The notes beneath the pieces were generated by a model that made no database searches, was not told where the DNA came from, and saw only the letters and a list, made by a program, of their open reading frames with translations. 64,000 bases of DNA from Chrysomallon squamiferum. Its lineage: Eukaryota > Mollusca > Gastropoda > Neomphalida > Peltospiridae. Location: NCBI GenBank assembly GCA_012295275.1, contig CM022666.1, positions 507,501-571,500 on the forward strand, in the 5' to 3' direction. Within the stretch, counting starts at the first letter, position 1. Each line of letters begins with the position of its first letter. Below, piece by piece: positions 45,101 through 64,000 of this stretch. The translations under genes were made by a program, and so were the position numbers.

Positions 45101-46971
45101 AGACAATCCAGTGGTTAAGCTGCTGTCAGTGCCTGAGTGACCAAACACTGGACATTGATCAAGCTGTTTTCACTGCACAGATGACCAAATACTGGTGTTT
45201 GGTCAAACTGTCCTCGCTGCCCGAATGACCAAACATTGGTTTATTCATACTGACCAAATACTGTTCATTAGTTAAACTATCTTATCTATGTTAATCTTCT
45301 TTCCACCCTAGAATTGTCAACTGTTTTCTTTTTTTCTTTTTTTTTTTCATTTTAATTCCACACTATCTGTAACCACCTGTCACTTTAAAAGCTGAATTTG
45401 TTTTGTTTTCATTAGTGCCAGAATGTTTGGTGTTAGGTTACCTCACGGTATCGGTATTTTTCACCGGATTAATGCCGATTCATCGGTCTCTATCTCGAAC
45501 AAACACTTGTAGTGTACCTCCAACTGCTAGCGACACACAAGACGTCAATTGGTGAATTCATTCCGTGCCAATTTCAACTTTGTGCTCGGTGTTTGTCGAA
45601 GCGGTCGTTGTGCATTCACGTCAGCCCCTCACACGATGCTGTCATTAACTCACATCTCTTGACAGCAGCTGCCTTGCTATCTTTTCAAGCCTGCCCTGCC
45701 CACTCAACAACCCAACACTGGCGGTTTCGTGTCCATGCAAATCTCGACACTTGTTTATAAGCAGACTAGCGGTGTGGGCTCTGTTTGTGCTCTGTGTACC
45801 CGAACCAGTGACCCTATTATTGGCTATTTGCTGGCCGAAAAGTCAGCAAATCCCTGAGTCAACAGGCAAGATAAGAACGAGAGATCTCTCCCATTGACAG
45901 GGTCAGCTTCAGAGTTTTCTTTGTTTTTTTTGTTTGTTTTTTTTACCTGTACACCTGCAGTTACCTGTATTCATTTACATGCATTCACCTGTACATACCT
46001 GCATTCACTTATACTTACCTACATTCACCTGTATTTCCTTTTATTCATCTGTTTTACATTTCATTTACATGCATTCACCTGTACATACCTGCATTCACCT
46101 ATACTTACCTACATTCACCTTTATTTTCTTTTATTCGTCTGTTTTACCTATATTGATTTGCCTACATTCACCTGAATGTTTTTATTCTTCTGTATTTATT
46201 TCTATTAATTTACCTTCATTCACGTGTATTTTCTGTTTTTTTCATCTGTATTTACCTATATACACCTGTATTTTCCTGTATTCTTCTTCACTTACTTGCA
46301 TTAGTTTACTTGTATTCACCAGTACTTTCCTGCTTTCAGCTGTATTTACCTGTATTCATTTACCTCAATTCACCTGTATCTACCTGTTTTTACATCTGTA
46401 CATTTATGTTTGTTTGTATTCATCTACAAGCATTCACCTGCACCTACCTGTATTCACCTTTATTTAACCTTCATTTGCCTATTAATGTGCACACATTCAC
46501 CTGCATTTATTCAGTACATGTCTTGTGTTCATCAGAATTGCATTTTTTCAGTTTATTTATCTTCATTAAAAGTGAATTCACAAGTACACATTTACATTTA
46601 TTTATGAAACACATTTGCTTTGATTTATTTCTGAGCACCTACATTCATGTGTGTCATTTGCATTAATGTCTATTTGTTTGTGTTTACATTAATTCACATT
46701 TTATTCACTTTTAGTTATTTGTATTTTGTTTTATTTTTTAATTTAAAAAAAAAAAAAAATGTTGTATATGTATTGTCCAGATTTCCATATAGGTGTGTGT
46801 TCTATGTGTGTGTTTGTGTCCATTTGTCTGTCTGTAAATGTAAAATATAACATTTTCACAGTATATTTTCTCTAATTTCTCTTTTTCAGTTATGAACACT
46901 TCATGTCATCTAAACAGGCTGATTTCAGTCCAGATTTAGCCACTGAAATGAAAAGAGCAACACTTGCTTAA
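24833..46971 (+). CDS. PEX1: Peroxisome biogenesis factor 1 (PEX1), double AAA ATPase, 20 coding exons, 1,356 aa
   Basis: PEX1 forms a hetero-hexamer with PEX6 that pulls ubiquitinated PEX5 receptor out of the peroxisome membrane using ATP. Exons: 24833-24937, 26152-26301, 26656-26739, 27420-27534, 29362-30512, 30925-31048, 31585-31798, 32394-32626, 34017-34175, 34512-34666, 35331-35502, 36108-36295, 37464-37598, 37944-38008, 38962-39021, 39586-39668, 40096-40199, 40662-41186, 42394-42560, 46890-46971. All junctions are GT-AG, phases agree, and the total is 4,071 nt. D1 has Walker A GSKGCGKT (about 690-697) and Walker B VIFLDDLE (about 750). D2 has GAPGTGKT (970-977), [13 protein letters not shown] and the arginine-finger region [19 protein letters not shown]. 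Human PEX1 has 1,283 residues. Pore motif [12 protein letters not shown] and [21 protein letters not shown] fit PEX1 rather than PEX6 or VCP. Confidence 0.97.
27050..28400. repeat. Degenerate repeats in PEX1 introns 3 and 4
   Basis: Intron 3 holds three copies of a 33-bp GTTGGTTCAAATCTCACTAG-type repeat (about 27,050-27,150). Intron 4 holds about six diverged copies of a ~115-bp repeat (about 27,690-28,330) with recurring ATAGAAATCTAGC, ATTATGTTCCTCT and AGAACTAGGGAA segments. ATT and GTA triplets follow to 29,060. No exon seen. Confidence 0.6.
31205..31460 (+). repeat. Diverged CAG-GTGTTTGTT repeats in PEX1 intron 6
   Basis: Several degenerate copies of CAGGTGTTTGTTTT-type sequence (about 31,226, 31,330, 31,430 and 31,448) lie ahead of the true acceptor TTACTTCAG/GTCTTCAC at 31,584. 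They look like old copies of the intron-exon boundary. Confidence 0.45.
31875..32390. repeat. ATT and TTTA microsatellites in PEX1 intron 7
   Basis: Long ATT runs (about 31,878-32,037) and TTTA runs (about 32,100-32,390) fill most of intron 7 up to the exon 8 acceptor. The repeat supplies the T-rich tract of that acceptor. Confidence 0.9.
32394..35502 (+). other. PEX1: PEX1 D1 AAA domain, exons 8-11
   Basis: Exon 8 carries Walker A (GSKGCGKT) after LLITGSKG. Exon 9 carries [12 protein letters not shown], with two acidic residues where active AAA sites have DE. Exon 10 gives [14 protein letters not shown], the SRH-equivalent of the weakly hydrolysing PEX1 D1. Exon 11 carries the lid ([17 protein letters not shown]). 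The pattern matches PEX1 D1, which is known to be more divergent than D2. Confidence 0.93.
32955..34016 (+). repeat. Minisatellite of abutted acceptor-donor splice sites in PEX1 intron 8
   Basis: About eighteen tandem copies of a 50-58 bp unit: ATTAAAACAGTTTTGTAATT, then TTTAAATGGTTTTCAG directly followed by GTAAGTGAGATCAC. About twelve junctions read CAG/GTAAG and others CAG/GTAAT, CAG/GTATG or CAG/TTAAG. The array runs straight into exon 9, whose real acceptor GGTTTCAG/GAAAG (34,009-34,020) is the last unit. The sequence matches the known recursive (ratchet) splice-site consensus. Confidence 0.9.
35517..36070. repeat. ACT/ATT triplets in PEX1 intron 11
   Basis: ACT triplets with CTG variants begin 14 nt after the exon 11 donor (about 35,520-35,690), followed by ATT and ACT runs. 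Low complexity; long frames across it are artefacts. Confidence 0.9.
36515..37455. repeat. 17-18 bp minisatellite in PEX1 intron 12, roughly fifty units
   Basis: The unit is TTTCTAGAACTGAGTTGT, with a CTAAAAC variant in the first third. Many units contain the palindrome TTCTAGAA. The array fills most of the intron and stops just before the exon 13 acceptor TGTTTTCAG (37,455-37,463). Confidence 0.95.
38281..38892 (-). pseudogene. Antisense partial copy of PEX1 exon 18 and its flanks, inside intron 14
   Basis: The reverse complement matches about 40,490-41,394: intron 17 end, the second half of exon 18 from VEGDN to EEEEKLYAM, and the start of intron 18. The first part of exon 18 (about 40,650-40,903) is deleted. 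In the copy the frame has a stop (TAA in PIE*RQTIEK), and it has only one of the two 36-bp QTIEK repeats. It is not codable in PEX1, being antisense, but can pair with the real exon in the transcript. Confidence 0.85.
40490..41394 (+). repeat. Right arm of the inverted duplication spanning PEX1 exon 18
   Basis: Partner of 38,281-38,892. The two arms flank exons 15, 16 and 17. Adjacent to the right arm is a GA run (about 41,471-41,512). Confidence 0.85.
40985..41058 (+). repeat. 36-bp coding tandem duplication in PEX1 exon 18
   Basis: Two consecutive near-identical 36-nt blocks encode [12 protein letters not shown] and [12 protein letters not shown], in frame. The antisense copy in intron 14 has a single block. 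Confidence 0.9.
42820..44632. mobile_element. Foldback-type inverted repeat element in PEX1 intron 19
   Basis: Two long inverted arms (about 42,868-43,560 and 43,896-44,580) are close complements: for example GGTGATTTGACACCCTTACC in the right arm mirrors 42,953-42,972. Weaker pairing continues outward through CA/GT-rich ends. The ~335-bp centre (43,561-43,895) holds ACT and CCA triplets. There is no transposase frame, so it looks like a non-autonomous foldback or MITE-like element. Target-site duplications could not be settled by eye. Confidence 0.75.
44880..46740. repeat. Rest of PEX1 intron 19: mixed repeats and a GC-richer relic
   Basis: About 45,105-45,280 has three copies of a ~60-bp GACCAAACACTGG-type repeat, the first preceded by CCAGTGGTTAAGCTGCTGTC. 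About 45,430-45,900 is GC-richer than its surroundings and may be a transposable element fragment, but no protein similarity was recognised. About 45,945-46,530 is an irregular array of ACCTGTATTCACCTGCATTC-type units. No exon seen. Confidence 0.5.
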
Positions 46972-47340
46972 ATAGTGACATTAAATAAAAAGAGCAACAC
47001 TTGCTTAAATAGTGACATTAAATAAAAAGATCAACAGCTGTTTAAATAGTGACTGACATTAAATAAAAAGATCAACACTTGTTTGAATAGTGACATTAAA
47101 TAAAAAGATCAACACTTGCTTAAGTAGTGACATTAAATAAGATAAACACTTGCTTAAATAGTGACATTAAATAAGATCAACAGCTGTTTAAATAGTGACA
47201 TTAAATAAAAAGATCAACAGTTGCTTAAATAGTGACATTAAATAAGATCAACAGCTGTTTAAATAGTGACATTAAATAAGATCAACAGCTGCTTAAATAG
47301 TGACATTAAATAAGATCAACAGCTGTTTAAATAGTGACAT
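46951..47340 (+). repeat. Minisatellite containing the PEX1 stop codon and poly(A) signals
   Basis: About eleven units of 33-41 bp with core AACACTTGCTTAAATAGTGA and CATTAAATAAAAAGATC. The first unit encodes the last residues KRATLA and the TAA stop. Several units contain AATAAA (first at about 46,984), giving a series of possible poly(A) signals directly after the stop. Confidence 0.9.
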
Positions 47341-48585
47341 GGAATGTAAAGAGCTTAAATTCTGAAATGTAATAATTTTTAAAAATTGATTGCATACTAA
47401 GTTAATTCAGTATTTCACAAAAAACAATAATAATTGTCAGTTTAAATTAGAAAAGTGACATTGTATGTGGTAATCACATAAATTAACAGTGCTGTTATTT
47501 CTTATAGTAACTCTGTGTGTACATAAATAATGTTAGTGTGTAAAAATAAAGTTATATTTCATACACTGGCAAATTTCATTATGTGATGGTGGTAGCTAGC
47601 ATTCACCAAGTTAAATTGATGTTATTGTTATTTTTGACTTGAACTCTGTAATTTTCTAATGTGAATGTAAATAGTATAATGACACAGTGAACATAAAATA
47701 ATGATATCTGTGTAAAATTACTCTTACTTCTTTCACATCAGTTTTTAAAGTGCGTCATACATGTTCATAATCAATCATAAATAGAATGCAATCAGTGTGT
47801 GCTGTAATTATACTGTTCATTTTCATTTAGTATGAAATAGAACCAGTTTTCAATTAGTGATATTAAAATAATATTTTCATTAGTTCTGTATCAGTGTTCA
47901 TATTAATAATAGCAGCAAATTAATATATAATACTGCTTGTGTGTGTGATTGTGTCCATATGTAAACTGATTTTATGCAATATGTTCAAAGAGTGTTGCAG
48001 TGTATTAAAAATGGGTTATAGGAATTTATTTGAACTGACAATAATAATTTGTTGAACTGGATTTTATTTGTGAATCTGAATGGACACAAAATTATAAAGA
48101 CAAATGTGACACATTATTTTAAATATAACATAACTGTACATCAAATAATTACAATTTACTTATGAAGCACCTGATTATGAATTTCTTATGAAGCACATAA
48201 TTATGAATTTCTTATGAAGCTTATAATTATAATTTATTTATCAAGCACACAGTTGTAATATACTTACTAAGAATATAATTATGGACAAATGTACTGATGT
48301 GACTGATTATAAATATTATGTTTTATATCTTTATTATTTAATGCCTTGTCTATCTGCATTATTTTTTGCAGAAGTGTATTTAGTGCATTATAATACTTCA
48401 GATGTTAAATAGCTGAATTACCACTGCAGACTTTCAAAGTTTTTCTTACAGTCTGTGATAGGACAGTTTTGTTGCTAAATAAATGTTTGTGGTCTCGTGT
48501 GGGTTCTTTATAATACAGAGTGTTTTATTGTTTCTTGGTTCACTGTTTTTGTAGCTTTACAAATGAAAATGATGTATGTGTTTAT

Positions 48586-48637
<52 letters not shown>

Positions 48638-49919
48638 ATCAGTATATAACTTATAAATATATACATACAGAAATGCAGTATACCTACACACAAAGACGTA
48701 CATCCATATAAAACAGATATAAACATACTGACTTACACATCAATACATACATAACTAAGTACTGTGTGTATATATGTTTATGAATATTATCTAAAATACT
48801 GCAGTATTTTTAAAGTTTATAAATTAAAAATATTAAGACTAAGCTTAAATTTAACAGTATTTTTAACATTTATAAATGACAAATATTAACAGCAAGCTAA
48901 AACACTCTAGTAATTTTAATGTTTACAAATTACAAATCATATTTTATTAACAGCTAAAATACTTTGGAATTTTTTATGTTTGGAAATTGCAAACATCAAC
49001 AGTAAGCTAAAATACGACAGTCTTTTTGATGTTTACAAATTACAAATATTATTTTATTAGCAGCTAGCTAAAATACTACAGCGTTTTTAAATTTTAGATT
49101 TCTAAATTTTTCTTTCTCTTTCACTCTGTGTGTTTTCTTTTTCTTTTTAAATTAATGGTTCACAAAGTGGAATAATTTGGTCTCAGAATAGTAAATCAAG
49201 GTACAAAGAAAAATGTCAATGGTCTATGCAACAATGTCACAGATCAATTACAACCCATGCTGAACTTTTGTTCAGTCCATTTGTAAACCATTTGTGTTCC
49301 TAAGTGAACGACTGTATGAAAACTGCCTGTGTAAGTAATGGAGAGATAGCAACAGAATAACAGATTTAATGAGCTTACTGCGGTTGTATTTAGAATAATG
49401 AAGAAAGGTTTGTAAGTGTATTTACAAATCAGTAAATGTGACTTGATAAAACAGTCCGGTAATAAATCAAACTTCTTTGTAAATGTATGAATATATACTA
49501 GGACGTACATTTTAGAAATTCTGATTCAAATTATTTTTTTTTTCACGTTTACATCAGAGATGATTTTGTACATGTGACTTTAATGCACAGGGACAATTTT
49601 TATAAATTCTGAATGTAGTAATTTGTATCTGTTTTTGTGAGAGGACACACACATATACACATACACAAACACACAATAACAATAATAATATTACTATTAC
49701 ATCATATTTGGTGCTCTGTACACTTATAACAGTGAAATCATTTTTTTGGCTAGAATGTAAATATCTGTCTGTGAACACACAGTCACCTAAACATTATCTG
49801 TAAGTATTTTTTTATTTTTTTTTTACAATAATACTAATAATAATTTCCCTATAGGATGCAAATTTTCTAAATATTTCATTCTATTAATGAGAAATTCCAG
49901 AGAATCAAATGTTTACAAA
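47341..49919. other. Intergenic AT-rich DNA downstream of PEX1
   Basis: It has a further AATAAA near 47,546, a short tandem repeat at about 48,150-48,260 (ATGAATTTCTTATGAAGCAC type), a TC run (about 48,591-48,634) and four or five diverged ~70-bp units at about 48,780-49,090 (CAGTATTTTTAA...TTTACAAATTACAAATA). No gene recognised. Confidence 0.6.
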
Positions 49920-49958
49920 AATATTCTGTAAACTATTACATAAAATTATATTAAATAC

Positions 49959-49988
49959 CTTGAACTTCCGGTGTTGGTCTGGAGAATG
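49959..49988 (-). pseudogene. Orphan copy of the Ig-gene linker exon
   Basis: This 30-nt segment, with AG before it and GT after it on the minus strand, is nearly identical to linker exon 2 of the Ig gene (58779..58750): FSRPTPEVQ. The flanks match too (about 49,920-50,060 against 58,715-58,860). It lies 3.5 kb beyond the stop codon of the gene on the same strand, so it is a stranded duplicate or part of a neighbouring, mostly lost copy. Confidence 0.75.
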
Positions 49989-50064
49989 CTGCTAAAGAGA
50001 ACAGAGAAAATTATAAACTTTTCTTTATCATCGTCTTATTATATCATCTAAAATGATTTCAGTG

Positions 50065-53000
50065 GTGATGAAAGAATTACAGTTCTTCAACACACGAAAC
50101 ACGAAAGAGAAATCGGAGCAGTTCCAATATTTTTTAAACAGAATATCGTATTTTCTTCAAAGACATAAAAGCTTTCCTAAATTTATTATTATTTGTTTAC
50201 ATTTAATTCATGTTCATGTTATTTCGTTTATTCATATGGCTTGAAAAGGTAAAGTTAGGAGTTGATTTTGTACAATTCACCAGCCAGATCTGAGTCAGAC
50301 GTCTCCGTCGAGTTCTCTGGCGAACAAAGCTTCAAGTTGTGGACACTGAAGACGATTCACTCCCGAGTCTGAAAGCTGCTGATTTAGTCGATTTGCCGTA
50401 ACCAGAACCTACCAAATTTTGTTTGAAAGCTTCTGTCTGTAAGCAAAATAATCATTCTTTTCATAAAATGTCGATTTAACCGCATAAAATTACGATTTAA
50501 TTATTGAATCTAGGTTATTTTTGCACATCACTTGTCGCAATAATGTTAGTTACAGATTGTGTGTTGGAGAGCTTCAACACAAAATCTATGAAGGTTTTCA
50601 GAAGTTTACTTATTTTTGATACCCGAAAAATGAACGATCATGTGACTTCAGTTTTTCAGCTGTTGTTGCGATCTAAAACCAACCTTCTTGTTCAATGGTA
50701 TTTAGATTTTTTCTTCTTCTTCTTCTACTCTTTAAGGAATACCTTTGAAATAATACTGCAACTCATTATGGAATATGTGTTTAGTTAGTGTTAGTGGAAT
50801 AATGATAAGCGTGTTATGTTAAGATAAGGTTGAAACTTCGCTCGAAACATATTACAGACATAATAAATAATAACATAGGTCACACAGTACAAATTTCCAT
50901 ATTTAATCTCCTCTTTGTTTTGAAATTTGCTGAATAAAATCCGCTCACACATTCAAACAGGTTCTCAGAAACGTATTCAAAAGTCACTTCTTAAATATTT
51001 TCAAGTGAAAATCAGCTTCAGCTTCATTTACAGTCACATCACTAAACACTGTATGTGTTATTTTTAAGTACTCTTACATCGTAATTCACTATTCAGATTT
51101 TGTCCATGTGTTCTTAATATACTCTCATTATAAAGTCATTTCAGCCCTCTCTGAGGAGGACAGGTTACAATAATATAATAGTACTAAGATTGTAAGACAA
51201 TGCTGAAGAAAATTGTAACTTGTTAGAAGAAGAAAAATGAACCTCCCCTTTCAAAAATTAACATTTCAGATTTTCTTTCTTTTTCTTTTTCTTTTCTTCT
51301 TCTTGATACATGGACATACATACTCTTCTTCGAGTTCTTTTTTTTCTCCTTCATCATCATCTTCTTCTCCTTTTTCTTTTTCTTCTTCTTTTTGTTATTA
51401 TTTGTATGCAATTTCAAACTATTCGACACTGTTATTAATGGATTTCAGAAATTTACATTCACTTTTTAATAGAAACATATCTTTTTGTTCATTGACAATG
51501 ACATAGGAGTAACCGATTGCAATTTGGTAAAACGAAAAACATAGATACACAAATGTGGTAATATAGGGTATGACCGATTTACATCACTGTTTTAGTTTAA
51601 ACAACAACAACAATAATAATAAATTTATTATAAATAATTTAACTTAATTTAATTTTAAGAAATATGCATTTATCTGTAGAGCTAAACATTTCTAACATCT
51701 TCCATTGTAAAACTAGATTACATAATAACGACAGTGTCACATCTCATTATAAAATATCACAGACATTTCAAGACAGATATAAATACGTTTAGATGTTTGA
51801 CCCCCAACATAGCATCTTGTAATAAATTACGTTCGGTACTGTGAACTGTCAGCAACATCAGAAGTGTATAAACCCTGGCGTATTTGTCAATGTCTGATTA
51901 GAGGCATCGTAATTAATTCCATTTATAATCATATCACCAAACATTGCATGTTGCATTTCTAAGAGCTGTTACATCACAATTCATCATCCATCCAATTTTT
52001 GTGCATTTGTTCTTAATATACTCTCACTGTAAAGTGCTTTGAGTTCTCAGGCGCAAAGGCTACTCAACAAGTCACTTTTACTATTATTATATTAATATTA
52101 TTACTAGCACTGAGATTCTAAGTCGATCCAACTTCTTAAAAGAAAATGAAAGGTTTCTTCATTACGAGTCAGTATTATTGGATAACTGTAATGAAACAGA
52201 AGCATCCAGCTGTTCTCAGAGAAGTTAAACGTTATATCTGAAAAAATACGTTATCGAACAACAGCATACACTTATAACAAACATTACTTAGTCCGACTGA
52301 GCAAAACAAACCACTTTATTAACTTATTCATTTCGTAAAGATTGATTTCATTTAACTATAGAAAACTAATGTTGAAAATGGTTAATTTTCGCAGAAATAG
52401 AAAACTGTCATTATTTTATAGCAGTAATTTCTTTCTGCAAGAAAATACCTTCCTGGTATCATTCAGTGACTGTACTAAACCGCTTGATGAAGATTACTAT
52501 ACTGCAAAAAATTAGGCATTGAAAAATGAAAAAAAAATGAAAAAAATAAATAAATAAATAAAATAAAATAAAATAAGCATACAACATATTTAAATGTTCT
52601 TTACCACTACAGAGACTTTTCCAGTCGCCTACAATTTTAATTATATCACTAGAATTACAAATATGAAAATGAATAGAGAGAATAATCAACCTTAACCATT
52701 AATTTTCCATTTCTAGTCATTTCATGAAATCTCTTTATTTCTTTCTTTTTTTCTTTTCTTTTTTTTTTTCTTTTCTTTATTATAATAAAATTTGCAGTAA
52801 TAATAATATTAAGAATAACAATAGTTTATTTAACAACAATGAAAATTAACAAATTTGTATACATTCATAGTTTTTGTTCATATACTTACAGCATGAGATT
52901 CAGGGGTAAATAAAATAACACTATTAATATTAACAACAACAACAACAATAATAATAATAATATTGATAATCAGAACAGCACCAGCTATAATAATAGTAAT

Positions 53001-53476
53001 AATCAAAAAACAACAACAATAATAATGTCAGTAATAATAAAAGCAATAACAATAACCACACAAATAATAGCAATTAATAACAACGACAACAATAAGAATA
53101 TAAATAGATGTCGAGTACGTACCTTTATCTGTCTTTTTCTACCTAAAGAGAAACGAAATGAGTAAACTTTAGAAACCTTGAAAGACTGACATATTATATC
53201 TGTCGCTTGCAGGCACACTCAAATGATAAAGTTAATATAACAACACACACTGCTTAACGTGACCTTAGAATAGAAAAGTAAAATAAATGTATTCCTATCA
53301 AATACATTTTATAACGTCAGTTTATAACGAATTACAACATATTGTCTCACATATATATTAAATGATTTAATTGTAACAATAGCGTTTGAGTACATTATAG
53401 AGATAGGATTTGTTTTGTCGACAAGTGCATACTGTAAGCTCTAATAAAAATAACAAAGTAATAATATAATTACAGC
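50065..53476. other. Intergenic DNA between PEX1 and the Ig gene
   Basis: Two ~150-bp related segments lie at about 51,020-51,150 and 51,920-52,050, sharing TGTTCTTAATATACTCTCA. A neighbouring piece (about 51,850-51,905) recurs inside the Ig gene at about 62,940-62,995. These form a dispersed repeat family, type unknown. The rest is AT-rich with CTT and AAT runs. A GTAGAAAAAGACAGATAAAG segment between AG and GT (53142..53123, minus) could be an alternative tail exon but follows the stop codon. Confidence 0.5.
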
Positions 53477-63379
<9,903 letters not shown>

Positions 63380-64000
63380 TGCGATGAAAATTTAGCCTTT
63401 ATCCTGTTAAACATTAGGTCGTCTGACACAGTTACGTCATATAAACTACATTTGTTCCTGGCCTTATAACAAATCTATAATTGCTTGAGTCTTGTGACGT
63501 CGTGAATATGAGACGGGATTAAAATATAGGGGGTTACATACCCGTTTTGGCTATTTTTGTATAGGTACCCTCAATGATAGCATTTTACACTGTTATCCTG
63601 ATGACATATCATTACTATATACTATATAAATGATAAACCTATTTTTCACTGAAAACTGCGCATTCTCTTTTTGTTAGTTACTAATGCAATGAGTATTATA
63701 TGATATGTTGTTAGATAATTTCTGAACTTAATTCAGGTAAACGTCGTTAAATTAAAGGTTTACCTTCTTTGTTTATTGTTTTCACAAACTGATACGCAGA
63801 CAGGCATGCAGTAATGTTGAGATATAAGAATGTCCCAAGAATGTTTTGGATAACCTCCTTTCAGCCGTTTTGTAATCAGTTTGAATCGCCATGTAACCTG
63901 CAATTTGCACGTGCTGTAGTTTCCAGAAGAAATTTGGCATTTTCGTAGAATTCCTTTATATGCTCAGAGTGTCTAATTTTTATTCATGTCTACTAATTTA
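63380..64000 (-). promoter_or_regulatory. 5' flank of the Ig gene
   Basis: On the minus strand, a TATAAGG (63468..63462) and a CRE-like TGACGTAA (63439..63432) lie 50-90 nt before the ATG at 63,379, so a promoter here is plausible. Nothing else coding was seen to the end of the window. Confidence 0.35.

Noticed and set aside
45430-45900. GC-richer segment as a hidden exon of PEX1
   Set aside because: Exon 19 joins exon 20 in phase (AT plus T) to give KKYQYIYEHF, and no frame in the segment resembles a PEX1 C-terminus.
24833-46971. PEX6, VCP or NSF as the identity of the double AAA protein
   Set aside because: The N-terminal VDDWEIL and LLDQVRVV segments, divergent D1 with LDDLE, and D2 [16 protein letters not shown] are those of PEX1.
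53123-53142. 20-nt possible exon with good AG and GT borders encoding basic residues
   Set aside because: It lies after the in-frame TAA of the tail exon (53,477), so it could only be used through an alternative tail; no positive evidence.

Overview
The window is animal nuclear DNA: split genes with GT-AG introns, very AT-rich, and unusually loaded with microsatellites, minisatellites and segmental duplications. The style (abundant GATA, ATGT, GT, GA and ATT tracts, compact TNF-ligand and Ig-type immune genes) suggests a lophotrochozoan, most likely a mollusc. That is an inference; nothing here fixes the species. I rebuilt five gene models by hand from splice sites. In each, exon phases agree and the coding length is a multiple of three.

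Layout. (1) Positions 1-21,400 hold a cluster of TNF-superfamily ligand genes, all on the minus strand: TNF-A (6743..4444), TNF-B (13899..11533) and TNF-C (21249..18978). A and B lie in two tandem copies of a ~7.1 kb unit (about 1-6,975 and 7,209-14,105). Each unit also carries, on the plus strand, a broken copy of the last exon of TNF-C (302-594 and 7534-7832). The 3' flank of TNF-C (14,184-16,560) is an inverted copy of the flank in those units. (2) Positions 21,400-24,800 are intergenic, with a promoter-like zone, a 37-bp minisatellite and AC-rich DNA. (3) Positions 24,833-46,971, plus strand, are PEX1, the double-AAA ATPase of peroxisome biogenesis: 20 coding exons, 1,356 residues. Its introns hold striking arrays, including one in intron 8 built from abutted acceptor and donor splice sites, an antisense partial copy of exon 18 in intron 14, and a long foldback element in intron 19. 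(4) Positions 47,000-53,400 are AT-rich intergenic DNA with repeats and one orphan exon copy. (5) Positions 63,379..53,477, minus strand, are a type I membrane protein of 773 residues with five divergent Ig-like domains, each on one exon and each followed by a 30-33 nt linker exon.

How it fits together. The TNF ligands and the Ig receptor-like gene look like secreted or cell-surface immune genes on either side of a housekeeping peroxisomal gene. TNF-A and TNF-B share a promoter arrangement of CCAAT box, perfect kappaB consensus and TATA box just upstream of the ATG, which suggests Rel/NF-kappaB control. Nothing links PEX1 functionally to its neighbours.
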